The position numbers and the translations under genes are program-made. Below, one piece after another: positions 16,278 through 24,297 of a stretch of DNA of 64,000 nucleotides; the stretch's first letter is position 1; each line of letters begins with the position of its first letter. This DNA is from Aquimarina sp. MMG016 (GTDB lineage: Bacteria > Bacteroidota > Bacteroidia > Flavobacteriales > Flavobacteriaceae): the NCBI RefSeq assembly GCF_018100805.1, contig NZ_JAGJEA010000005.1, forward strand, positions 248,001 through 312,000, written 5' to 3'. Under the pieces are notes generated by a model. It made no database searches. It was given only the letters and a program-made list of their open reading frames with translations, and was not told where the DNA came from.

Positions 16278-17144
16278 ATGAAAGTAGTACCACAGGTATT
16301 TTACAAACACCCCAACATAGAGAAAGTCCTGGTAGACGGGCTTTCTTGTGTTATCCTAAAAAGTGTACAACAGGCAGATTTACAAAATGAACGCTATCTT
16401 GCTGCTCATGCATTAACCCTGGTTTTGAATGGAGCATTGCAAGTTGAAAATCCTGAAGGTGATATTACCATCGTAAACAAAAATCAAATAATCCTTTTGC
16501 CTAAGGGATTGTATATGATCTCTGATATTATCCCAAAAAATGAATCTTTTGATGCCATCGTTTTCTTTTTTGATGAAGAACTCACTGATGAATTTTTAAT
16601 GAATTTTGAAAAAACCTCAACGGATCTTATTTCTGATACATTGATTATAGACTATGATCAAAACCTAAGGTTATTTGTAGATTCGTTGATGATGCTCTAT
16701 AGAAGTAAACATCAGTATCAGTTTACCAAACCAAAACTACTAGAGTTGTTGCATCTGATCAGTATTTCCAGCAAGGGAAACGAGTTTATAACCAGGCTTC
16801 AATCCATTAAGAATAGAGAACGAAGTAATATCAAAAAGTTTATGGATGAAAACTATGACAAACCTCTGGATATAGAAGATTATGCCTATTTAACCGGTAG
16901 AAGCATCTCCACTTTCAGAAGAGATTTTAAATCTAAATTTGGAATCTCCCCAAAAAAATGGCTGATTAAGAAACGCTTAGCAAAAGCCTACGTATTGCTT
17001 AAAGAAAAGCACGATTCTGTAACTAATATTGCACTACAAGTAGGATATGAAAACACCTCACACTTTATTAAAGCTTTTCATAAAGAATTTGACATTTCTC
17101 CCAAGCAATTCCAAATCAACCATAGAAAAAATATCATCATCTGA
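16278..17144 (+). CDS. AraC-family transcriptional regulator
   Basis: A 288-residue soluble regulator. The N-terminal about 170 residues form a cupin-like sensing domain (LTLVLNGALQVENPEGDITI, IILLPKGLYMI), and residues about 185-285 hold the two helix-turn-helix motifs: DIEDYAYLTGRSISTFRRDF and TNIALQVGYENTSHFIKAFH, ending KEFDISPKQFQINH. Two almost identical 25-bp motifs lie upstream of this gene (16204) and of the reductase that follows (17146), both 39 nt from a TTTG element, so autoregulation together with control of the reductase is likely. The effector is not known. Confidence 0.88.
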   Translation: MKVVPQVFYKHPNIEKVLVDGLSCVILKSVQQADLQNERYLAAHALTLVLNGALQVENPEGDITIVNKNQIILLPKGLYMISDIIPKNESFDAIVFFFDEELTDEFLMNFEKTSTDLISDTLIIDYDQNLRLFVDSLMMLYRSKHQYQFTKPKLLELLHLISISSKGNEFITRLQSIKNRERSNIKKFMDENYDKPLDIEDYAYLTGRSISTFRRDFKSKFGISPKKWLIKKRLAKAYVLLKEKHDSVTNIALQVGYENTSHFIKAFHKEFDISPKQFQINHRKNIII

Positions 17145-17145
17145 T

Positions 17146-17170
17146 CTTTTGACCGAAAAACACCACTTTT
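17146..17170 (+). promoter_or_regulatory. AraC-regulator binding motif, copy 2
   Basis: A second copy of the 25-bp element at 16204-16228, with two differences. It begins 1 bp after the stop of the AraC gene and sits 39 nt before TTTG (17210-17213) of a -7-like box GACATTTG, ahead of the reductase gene at 17237. The same spacing in both promoters argues for activation by the regulator bound here. Confidence 0.65.
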
Positions 17171-17236
17171 TGATTTTTAGAAAGTTTAGTGGTACTCCTT
17201 TACATGACATTTGTATGGAATTAAAACCATATACAA

Positions 17237-18106
17237 ATGCGCAACATAGGATTTATAGGATTAGGAATTATGGGTAGCCGTATGGCTGCTAACCTTCAGA
17301 AAGCTGGTTATGATCTCATAGTACATAACAGAACCAAAGAAAAAGCTGATGATTTAATAAAGAATGGTGCAATATGGGCAAATACTGCCAAGGAAGTTGC
17401 TCAAAATTCGGATATCATTATCACTATGCTTTCTACTCCAGAAGTGGTAAAAACAATTGCATTAGGTGAATACGGATTACTACAAGGGGCGAAAGAAAAT
17501 AGCCTTTGGATCAACTGTAGTACCGTAAATCCATCTTTTACCAAAGACATGGAAATTACAGCTAAACAACATGGAATACAATACCTTGATGCACCGGTTG
17601 CCGGCACCAAAGACCCTGCAGAAGTTGGAGAATTGCTATTCCTGGTAGGTGGAGAAAAAGCTTCAGTCGAAGAAGCGACACCGCTTTTAGAGATTATGGG
17701 TAAGAAAACACTGCACCTGGGTGAAGTAGGAAAAGGATCAGCTATGAAAATGTTGATCAATCAACTATTGGGTCAATCTATGGTTGCTTTTGCAGAAGCA
17801 ATGGTGATGGGCGAAGCTATGGGGATAGAGAAAGAAACACTATTTAATGTATTGTTGAATACTCCGGTAGTGGCTCCGGTGATGGCCGCTGTTCGCCCTA
17901 AACTGGAGCACGGTAATTATGAAGTAAACTTCCCACTGCAATGGATACAAAAAGATCTTCATCTATCCAGTATCTCTGCCTATGAAAATGGAGTCGCAAC
18001 CCCCAATCTTAACACTACCAAAGAAGTTTTTGCTCAGGCCAGGCAACAAGGGTTTGGTGAGCAGGACTTTACTGCAGTATATGAGTTTTTAAAACCTCAG
18101 AAATGA
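17237..18106 (+). CDS. NAD(P)-dependent beta-hydroxyacid dehydrogenase (3-HIBADH family)
   Basis: A 289-residue two-domain enzyme. GFIGLGIMGSRMA near the N-terminus is the Rossmann nucleotide loop, and HNRTKEKADDL after strand 2 suggests NADPH preference (Asn-Arg-Thr). YLDAPVAGTKDPAEVGELLF is the substrate loop, and the catalytic Lys lies in GKGSAMKMLINQLLG. The family includes 3-hydroxyisobutyrate dehydrogenase, tartronate semialdehyde reductase and glyoxylate/succinic semialdehyde reductase; the last is my favoured guess for this length. It is downstream of the AraC gene and has the same upstream motif, so it is probably that regulator's target. Confidence 0.85.
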   Translation: MRNIGFIGLGIMGSRMAANLQKAGYDLIVHNRTKEKADDLIKNGAIWANTAKEVAQNSDIIITMLSTPEVVKTIALGEYGLLQGAKENSLWINCSTVNPSFTKDMEITAKQHGIQYLDAPVAGTKDPAEVGELLFLVGGEKASVEEATPLLEIMGKKTLHLGEVGKGSAMKMLINQLLGQSMVAFAEAMVMGEAMGIEKETLFNVLLNTPVVAPVMAAVRPKLEHGNYEVNFPLQWIQKDLHLSSISAYENGVATPNLNTTKEVFAQARQQGFGEQDFTAVYEFLKPQK

Positions 18107-18227
18107 TATCAGACTATTTTAATGTGGGTTGGATATAAGTAGGAGATCATAAAAGGGATACTCGCATACTACAGCACCCTCACCTCCATTTACTAATAGG
18201 CAATCAACGATCTCAGAGACACCTAAT

Positions 18228-18500
18228 AGGTATCTATAAGATACCTCCGAGCTATCTTGCAGATGGGTAGGAGCTATGTTGCTGAGGGGTGTCTACCCCT
18301 CGACAAGACGCATACATCGTATGACAGATAGGGGGTCATATGGATGACAACCACCTGACAGACCCCTCGTAGTGATGGGTCTGACCCCTCTCTGAGATGG
18401 GTAGGAACCCATTAACCACATACCTAGTTACCCTTAGCGAGATAGCTCTTTACCATTAGCGACATACCTCTGAGGTATCTCTGAGATAGCTCTGACCCCT
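18228..18500. repeat. Cluster of short nested palindromes and direct repeats
   Basis: Perfect hairpins include AGGTATCT-ata-AGATACCT (18228-18246), GAGGGGT-gtct-ACCCCTC (18284-18301) and ATACCTC-t-GAGGTAT near 18465-18479. Direct repeats include AGATGGGTAGGA (18261, 18395), GAGATAGCTCT (18439, 18483) and several GACCCCT copies. There is no regular period, so this is not a CRISPR array or tandem satellite. Confidence 0.7.
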
Positions 18501-18687
18501 ACATAAAATTCAATACATATGTTAAAAACATGCAAAATTGTCATTGTGTCAGTTACTTTTGTGGATTTTTCTTTGCAAACAAGTGTTTGACTATACACAT
18601 GTTATCCCTCTGTTCGGCATTTCGTTTTTAACTTTTAATCACTCTTTGCCTCGATAGCACGATTTCCTACTCATTTTACCAAAATAG

Positions 18688-18820
18688 AGAAGGTATCTAA
18701 AAAGTCTATAAAACCTAAAATTGTCAGTCTGAGTCTGTCGAAAACATTTTGAAAATCAAGAAGTTAAAAACTTCTACAGGCTCAGTTTGACATTATAAAG
18801 TTGTTTTTTAGACACCTTCT
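18688..18820. repeat. MITE-like 133-bp imperfect inverted-repeat element
   Basis: Outer arms AGAAGGTATCTAAAAA (18688-18703) and TTTTTAGACACCTTCT (18805-18820) match at 15 of 16 positions. Nested inner arms at 18722-18742 and 18772-18792 match at 17 of 21 and contain TGTCA-CTGAG-CTGT-GAA blocks of a type common in Flavobacteriia genomes. It has no coding content, so it would need to be moved in trans or act as an RNA hairpin. Confidence 0.6.
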
Positions 18821-18830
18821 TGTTTATTTT

Positions 18831-18903
18831 GTCTGTTCGAGCGCAGTCGAGAACTATTTAGCATAAATGAAGGTCTAGACTTAGCCCGTGCTGAGCGAAG
18901 TCT
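18831..18903. repeat. Dispersed flavobacterial short repeats
   Basis: TCTGTTCGAGCGCAGTCGAGAA (about 18832-18853) and GCTGAGCGAAGTCT (about 18890-18903) belong to short dispersed GAGCGnAGTCnA-type sequences often found between genes in this group. The second forms a hairpin with AGACTTAGC just before it (one mismatch). Confidence 0.5.
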
Positions 18904-18968
18904 AAGTGCTCAACCTGACCCAATATGACTTAGTTCTAAAATATGTGGCACCCTCGCTGCCTAGCTCC

Positions 18969-18989
18969 GCAAAGTCTCCTGACTTTGAG
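18969..18989 (+). repeat. 21-bp quasi-palindrome, copy 1
   Basis: This sequence contains CAAAGTC-TCCT-GACTTTG, a 7-bp perfect hairpin, and is an exact reverse complement of 19197-19217. The two copies lie 207 bp apart in opposite orientation. Confidence 0.6.
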
Positions 18990-19196
18990 GTATGTGTTAC
19001 CTACATATACTATTTGTAATTGAAGAAGTTTTTAAAACATCAATTACTGGATTATCTGCTTTTTGTATACAAGTGATGAAGTTACAAAAATTTGTAAGCT
19101 TTGTTATACATTATATTGTATTGTAAAACGAAAAATATCCACATTATATATAAATGTGACTACCTTTTCCTATTTATTGTTTTGGCATACGTATCG

Positions 19197-19217
19197 CTCA
19201 AAGTCAGGAGACTTTGC
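19197..19217 (-). repeat. 21-bp quasi-palindrome, copy 2 (inverted)
   Basis: Exact inverted copy of 18969-18989. A degenerate third version follows near 19333-19360 (ACGAAGTCAGAGACATTTGT). A 17-bp direct repeat, TTTTAATCACTCTTTGC, is also shared by 18633-18649 and 19237-19253, showing partial duplication inside the gap. Confidence 0.6.
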
Positions 19218-19281
19218 GCAGCATTCTAACTTTTATTTTTAATCACTCTTTGCGGAGCGGGGGCTCGTAATACCTATGCAT

Positions 19282-19311
19282 AAAAAAACCAGCTACATTT
19301 CTATAACTGGT
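19282..19311 (-). terminator. Intrinsic terminator of the Rhs operon
   Basis: Read on the minus strand it is an 8-bp stem (ACCAGTTA / TAGCTGGT, one G-T pair) with an 8-nt loop, followed by seven T. It lies about 75 bp after the stop of the small coupled gene at 19384 and is the probable end of the five-gene transcript. Confidence 0.75.
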
Positions 19312-19383
19312 CTTATTTCTTACTCGTACCGCTACGAAGTCAGAGACATTTGTAGAGCATCACTCTTCGGAGAGCGGAGAACA

Positions 19384-19950
19384 TTACCTATCAGCAGACA
19401 TTATCTTTTGATAAGCAAATTCAACTAAATCCAAACTAAATTTCCAATTGTAACTATTTGATTTGTTTTCAATCCCAAAAGGAGTTCCTTTCCCTGAAAA
19501 AAAACTTGTTTGTACTATATTATTCTTTTTGATAATAAATGCAAAGATCTCATTGTGAAATGATTTTATACTACAAGAAGCATAATAATTTTCAACAGAT
19601 TTAATCTGTTGAATATTTCTTTTAATAAACATTCCTTCTTTTTCGTTGATAAAAATGTTTATAGAGCTTTCTTTAGAACTTTTATTAGCATGAACAGAAT
19701 CATTTTCAATAATAAATTTTGAAATCTGTGCTTTCTCCATACCTTCCATTTTTCTATACAAAATAATTCCATCTGTAATTTTGTCTACTTCATTTTTAAA
19801 TTGCTTTTCAGAATCTAAACTACTTAACTCACTATAAAAATCATCCAGACTGATCTCTATTAAATTACATTGTTTTTTAGCATCTATATTCTGAGATTTA
19901 CAAAAGGAACAAAATAGAAAAATCAAAAAAACCTTTATTAAAATCTTCAT
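19384..19950 (-). CDS. Small exported protein, candidate immunity partner of the Rhs protein
   Basis: A 188-residue protein with a signal peptide (MKILIKVFLIFLFCSFCKSQ); Cys14 or Cys17 could act as a lipobox cysteine, though the sequence around them is not a clean match. The mature part is polar and Lys/Glu/Ser-rich with no known motif (IEISLDDFYSELSSLDSEKQ, SFDLVEFAYQKIMSADR-like end). Its ATG overlaps the TGA of the large Rhs gene (ATGA), so the two are translationally coupled. That coupling to the variable toxin-like end of an Rhs protein is the classical position of an immunity gene. This role is inferred from place only; a periplasmic inhibitor of the metalloprotease-like tail would fit the export signal. 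Confidence 0.65.
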   Translation of the reverse strand: MKILIKVFLIFLFCSFCKSQNIDAKKQCNLIEISLDDFYSELSSLDSEKQFKNEVDKITDGIILYRKMEGMEKAQISKFIIENDSVHANKSSKESSINIFINEKEGMFIKRNIQQIKSVENYYASCSIKSFHNEIFAFIIKKNNIVQTSFFSGKGTPFGIENKSNSYNWKFSLDLVEFAYQKIMSADR

Positions 19951-22900
19951 TTTTTTATGTTTTTTAAGTTGTATGAATTATTGAGATAACCTTCTTTATT
20001 ATATTTATCTCCTAGTAAACTGTAATGCGCTGAACCAAGAGAATGTTTGATAAAGCTTCCAGGCGGTTTTTTGGTAAACCTAATTCCTGAATAAATTGAT
20101 CTTATATTTAAATTTTGAACTCCATTTGATATTAACTCACCTCTAATGATATTTTCTATATGTGAAGCTCCTCTTTCACTTTTTTCTTTTTCATTATTTA
20201 TCATATTCATTAATGGTACATTCTCCTTGAGTACATCTAATTCTTCAGTAATAGTTTTATCAAATTCATTCATAAATCTCCAAGCATGACCCAATTCATG
20301 CGCTGACGTAGCTAAAGTGTTCGCTTCTCTTGAGCTTGCTCCTTCTTGAAAATCATTTCCTCCATCAAGTCCCACACCTATTTTGATAGTTGTACCTCCT
20401 TCAGTATTTTCCTTTGTAGTTCCAGAAGAACCTTTAGTTGCAAATATTGTATGAACATCACTATCTGCGTCCAAATCAATTAGTACTTGTTTAGCTGTAT
20501 TCGAAGATTTTCTAAGTTTTCTAAACTCTTTTTTTAAAGCCCTCCTAGCCTGTCTGTATTCTTTTCTAGAAGAAAACTGTTTGCTAAGTTCTTTGTCATT
20601 TTTGACCTCCTTATAGGAAGCCCATCTAATTTCTCTACCATCAGGATCTAAAGCTAATACTGGGCTATTGGCAACATAAACATATGAAGAAAAAGTAGAA
20701 TATTTTTCAGCTAATGGATCTATGTTCATCCAACGACCAAGTGTAGGATCATAGTTTCTAGCACCATAATCTATCCAATCAAGTCTTAGTTCATTCTGTT
20801 CTTCCTTACCATTATATCCATAGTTATGTGGAGTTCCTCTTTGAGTATCGTTATACCCTTTATGAGTAAGTCCAAAGGGATAATAGTTTTTCTCTTCCCT
20901 GATCTCCATTGCATTATCACCATCCCCGTCAACATCAGTTGCATTTCGTACAACATCTATCTTGCCATCATTATCATTATCTGCATAGGATAATCTGATA
21001 TTACCCAGGTGGTCTTTATATTGGTATACATATTTCCAGGTATTACCATCGGGTTCTACATAGCCTTCAGGTGTATTAAAAAACTGTAGTTGTCCATTTT
21101 TATATACGTAATTACCAGCATACTCTGTGGTTGTTAAAGAACTTCCTTCTGTAGCAATCTTCTTTAGTTTTGCTCCAGTGGCATCGTAAATGTACTGAAT
21201 ATTTCCGTTAGCATCGTTGGCTGGTGCGGTATTATTTACCGATACGCTAGTAGGAAGATTAAGGTAATTATAGCTTATACCAGTGATGCCTTTATTACGA
21301 TCTATAGTCATATTACCATTAGCATCATAGACATAGTCATCATTGGTATTGGTGCCATCTATAAAACCATAGTCAGGATTGCCTTGATCTGCAACTTGCA
21401 ATAGTTTATTACCAGTATCATAGAAATAGTGTAATCCATCCATTCCACTGTATAAATTATTCCCTTGATATCCATCTCTTCCTAAAAATAAAAGATTACC
21501 ATTTTTATCGTAACTAACATCAAAAAGATCGTAACGCCTATTGTTACTGACCGCATCTGTTATTCGATTCAATGCATCATAAGAATACTTATACCAACGT
21601 TGTTGGTTATCATTAACCGTTTTCCATTCGGTTTCAGAGATGTTACCATTAAACAGCGCTGTAGCTCCATGTGTTGGATTATTGTAATTAATGCCAAAAG
21701 CAAATAGGTCATTCCCTAAATTACCAGGATCATTTATTTGTGTTAACCATCCTCTTATATTATAAGAGTAATCTATTGTTTGTAATCCTCCACCAGTTTC
21801 TTTGGATACTAGTTGTCCTAATTCATCATAGGTATTGGTTACAATCAGTTCTCCATCAGGTTCATTGATATTAGCAGAGAAAACAGCACCGGGTGTGGCA
21901 TTAAAATGAAAGCCTTCTCTTAGAAAAATGGTTTTATTAGCAATGGCTGCTGTGGTTTCTGTAACTGGTGCCGGAAATTCTAATGCATCTTCAATACTAG
22001 TATTGACTCCTCCACAATCTACAGATAAACTACTATCTCCTACACATTGTCTATGAGCAAGTAGTCGATTCATATGATCGTAGGTATAATTATCTATGGT
22101 CACTATCTCAGGATTACTTCCTTTTTGATGACTGGATCGGGTTTTTAGTACATTCCCTACAAAATTGTATTGAGTCTCTACTATATCTGTAGTATTAAGA
22201 TATTCATTCGTACTATGAATATAGATAGGTCTTGCTTTTTGGTCATAATACGTTACTGTAGTGATCCAATCACTGGTTTCTAATACACGTACTTTGGATC
22301 CTGTAACTAGTCCTTGAACATTATCAGTAACCGTTTGTCCTAAAACAGTACCCGGATTGGTCACGTTATGATCAAAGGTATAATTGTCATAATAATTAAT
22401 AGTATATATATCATTAATTCCTGTTGGGATGGCATCATTAGAATAGTATATGGTAGTCCCGCCAATCATAGAGGGATCTTTTTCTTTGGTCACATATTGT
22501 GTATATGCCCCAGTATCAGCACTGGCCTGAAGTTGTGTTCTTGTACTATTATTCTTTACTAAACCGGTATACGCTACCCTACCAAATGCATCATATTTAG
22601 TAACCAACAATTCTTTTACAGGAGATTTGGATCGTTGTACAGAATCCTGAGTCATTACGGGTTGGTCTAGTTTGTTATATATGATGTGTTCCCAACCTTT
22701 ACCCGGTATTTTCTTCTCAACCAATCGATTACGGTAATCATATTTATATTGATAACATAGTTCTGCTAGCTCTTCTGGTGATACTCCATCGGTGGCACTT
22801 AATATTACCTTTGGAGGAATCACATAAGTAAGATTTCCAAAATCGTCATATACATAATAAGTATCGTGGGCTTCATTGTTACTATACGCTCTTTTTAAAA

Positions 22901-24284
22901 TAACTTGTCCTTCAGAATCTTTAAATTCTTTGGTGGTACGATCATTAAGGTTTTGCTGATTCGGAGACCAGTTTTCATCTTTGGTGATAGTAACATATAG
23001 TTGTCCGGTAGTGTAAAAATCGTTTTTGATTAATGATGGTTTTTCTGTATCGCCATTAACATAATTCACTTTAAAACCTACAACCTCATCCGTATCGGTA
23101 TTTGTTCTCCAGTCAAACTTGATTGTATGATCATTATCTACCAAACTATCCGCTTTCCAATCATTCCCCGGAGCACCTTGTTCTGTCACCCTATTTAGAG
23201 GAGAAGGTTCATATATACTTTCGCTATATGGATTATCTGTATCTTCATATTTAAGGGTTTTATAAAAACTGGTAAGTTCTGCCAATGGATTAGGAACAAT
23301 ATCACCTTGGGTCGTCGGTTTAGCATAAGGTAAAAACTCCTTGTTTTGTCTACCATACGCATCATACTCGGTATGTGATATAATGTCTTGACTCTGACCA
23401 CCAGCTCTTATGGCTATGCTCTGTTTTGGTCTTCCTAAACCATCATAATATGCTATAGTACTGATTTCGTCCTTTTCATCAATATTAAAATCATTCGTAT
23501 AAGATATCCCTCCTGAAGTCGGGTATGTGGGTATGGTTTCATCAGTATAAAACTCTAAAATATTATTCCAAATTCTTGCTTTATACACTGTTTCTTCTCC
23601 TGCTGCACTTCTTAAATTTCCTAATTCCATATCGGGAATAGAAGATCCACTTAACGAGGTAATAAATCCTGAATAGGGCTTACAATCACTTCTGGTGCTA
23701 AAATTATAATTAAAGCCAACGTGTAATGTTATAGTACTACCATTTATTTGCAGATAACCTTCCCCAAATCTACTACCTCCAGGGCAAATACCAACCAGGC
23801 CATTAAGCGAAATATAGTTTGATCCATAGGATTGATTTCCTGGTATCGTTCTTTGATTATGAGTAGCAATACCGCCTACAAAATATTTAGAATATACGAT
23901 AAGCTTGTCTCTTCTAATTTTTAATTTAAAACCACTAGGTTGACCATTAGTGATGATTTCTCCCAATTCCAGGTCGCTTTGAAGAGGAGGAGAAATAGGT
24001 AAGGTTTTGACAACCCCTGTTTTTAATTTCCCTGTGCTCCAACCACCACTAAAGCTTACTTGCAAAACATTGTTTGTCATACTGATGGAGTACCCTCCAC
24101 CTCCACTTCCATCATATAAGAAGTCAGATATCCCTGAGTTTATCGAGAAATCCTGATAGTCATCTGGTGAAACTTTGATTTCCCTTTGGTATACAGTTGT
24201 TTCTACATAATTCTCAGTTTGAGTCTGTCCAAAAACAACGGCATTATAAATGCAAAAGGCTAGAATATATATTATTTTTTTCAT
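19947..24284 (-). CDS. Rhs/YD-repeat protein (DUF6443 type) with C-terminal HExxH metalloprotease-like tail
   Basis: A 1445-residue exported protein. The ATG at 24284 gives the signal peptide MKKIIYILAFCIYNAVVFGQ; an upstream in-frame ATG runs into the preceding gene. DUF6443-like and YD repeats (YYDGLGRPKQSI, YDAYGRQNKEF, YDEANG-type units) fill the middle. An inserted segment IFLREGFHFNATPGAVFSAN resembles a coathanger-stack module. The Rhs-core boundary is LGRWMNIDPLAEKYS...NSPVLALDPDGRE. After it comes a 227-residue unique tail (1219-1445; 19947-20630) with HELGH at 1329-1333 (20286-20300), a zinc-protease motif, and a possible third ligand Glu near 1377. By analogy with Rhs toxins the tail would be the effector, caged by the YD shell. 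The target is unknown. Confidence 0.85.
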   Translation of the reverse strand: MKKIIYILAFCIYNAVVFGQTQTENYVETTVYQREIKVSPDDYQDFSINSGISDFLYDGSGGGGYSISMTNNVLQVSFSGGWSTGKLKTGVVKTLPISPPLQSDLELGEIITNGQPSGFKLKIRRDKLIVYSKYFVGGIATHNQRTIPGNQSYGSNYISLNGLVGICPGGSRFGEGYLQINGSTITLHVGFNYNFSTRSDCKPYSGFITSLSGSSIPDMELGNLRSAAGEETVYKARIWNNILEFYTDETIPTYPTSGGISYTNDFNIDEKDEISTIAYYDGLGRPKQSIAIRAGGQSQDIISHTEYDAYGRQNKEFLPYAKPTTQGDIVPNPLAELTSFYKTLKYEDTDNPYSESIYEPSPLNRVTEQGAPGNDWKADSLVDNDHTIKFDWRTNTDTDEVVGFKVNYVNGDTEKPSLIKNDFYTTGQLYVTITKDENWSPNQQNLNDRTTKEFKDSEGQVILKRAYSNNEAHDTYYVYDDFGNLTYVIPPKVILSATDGVSPEELAELCYQYKYDYRNRLVEKKIPGKGWEHIIYNKLDQPVMTQDSVQRSKSPVKELLVTKYDAFGRVAYTGLVKNNSTRTQLQASADTGAYTQYVTKEKDPSMIGGTTIYYSNDAIPTGINDIYTINYYDNYTFDHNVTNPGTVLGQTVTDNVQGLVTGSKVRVLETSDWITTVTYYDQKARPIYIHSTNEYLNTTDIVETQYNFVGNVLKTRSSHQKGSNPEIVTIDNYTYDHMNRLLAHRQCVGDSSLSVDCGGVNTSIEDALEFPAPVTETTAAIANKTIFLREGFHFNATPGAVFSANINEPDGELIVTNTYDELGQLVSKETGGGLQTIDYSYNIRGWLTQINDPGNLGNDLFAFGINYNNPTHGATALFNGNISETEWKTVNDNQQRWYKYSYDALNRITDAVSNNRRYDLFDVSYDKNGNLLFLGRDGYQGNNLYSGMDGLHYFYDTGNKLLQVADQGNPDYGFIDGTNTNDDYVYDANGNMTIDRNKGITGISYNYLNLPTSVSVNNTAPANDANGNIQYIYDATGAKLKKIATEGSSLTTTEYAGNYVYKNGQLQFFNTPEGYVEPDGNTWKYVYQYKDHLGNIRLSYADNDNDGKIDVVRNATDVDGDGDNAMEIREEKNYYPFGLTHKGYNDTQRGTPHNYGYNGKEEQNELRLDWIDYGARNYDPTLGRWMNIDPLAEKYSTFSSYVYVANSPVLALDPDGREIRWASYKEVKNDKELSKQFSSRKEYRQARRALKKEFRKLRKSSNTAKQVLIDLDADSDVHTIFATKGSSGTTKENTEGGTTIKIGVGLDGGNDFQEGASSREANTLATSAHELGHAWRFMNEFDKTITEELDVLKENVPLMNMINNEKEKSERGASHIENIIRGELISNGVQNLNIRSIYSGIRFTKKPPGSFIKHSLGSAHYSLLGDKYNKEGYLNNSYNLKNIKK

Positions 24285-24297
24285 GATGTTGCTTTTT

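Larger units (their letters stand above)
18107..19383. other. 1.3-kb gene-free, repeat-rich region
   Basis: No reading frame here looks like a gene. The region holds a run of nested palindromes (18228-18500), a MITE-like inverted-repeat element (18688-18820), flavobacterial-type GAGCGCAGTCGAGA and GCTGAGCGAAGTCT repeats (18831-18903), two opposed copies of a 21-bp quasi-palindrome (18969 and 19197) and a terminator for the operon to its right (19282-19311). Its base composition in 18228-18500 is richer in G+C than its surroundings. It separates the AraC regulon from the Rhs operon. Confidence 0.7.

Noticed and set aside
17047..17277. Small frame overlapping the end of the AraC gene
   Set aside because: It is a shifted frame inside the regulator and the regulatory motif; no plausible product.
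18107..19383. CRISPR array in the repeat-rich gap
   Set aside because: The repeats are of unequal length and spacing and no cas gene is near.
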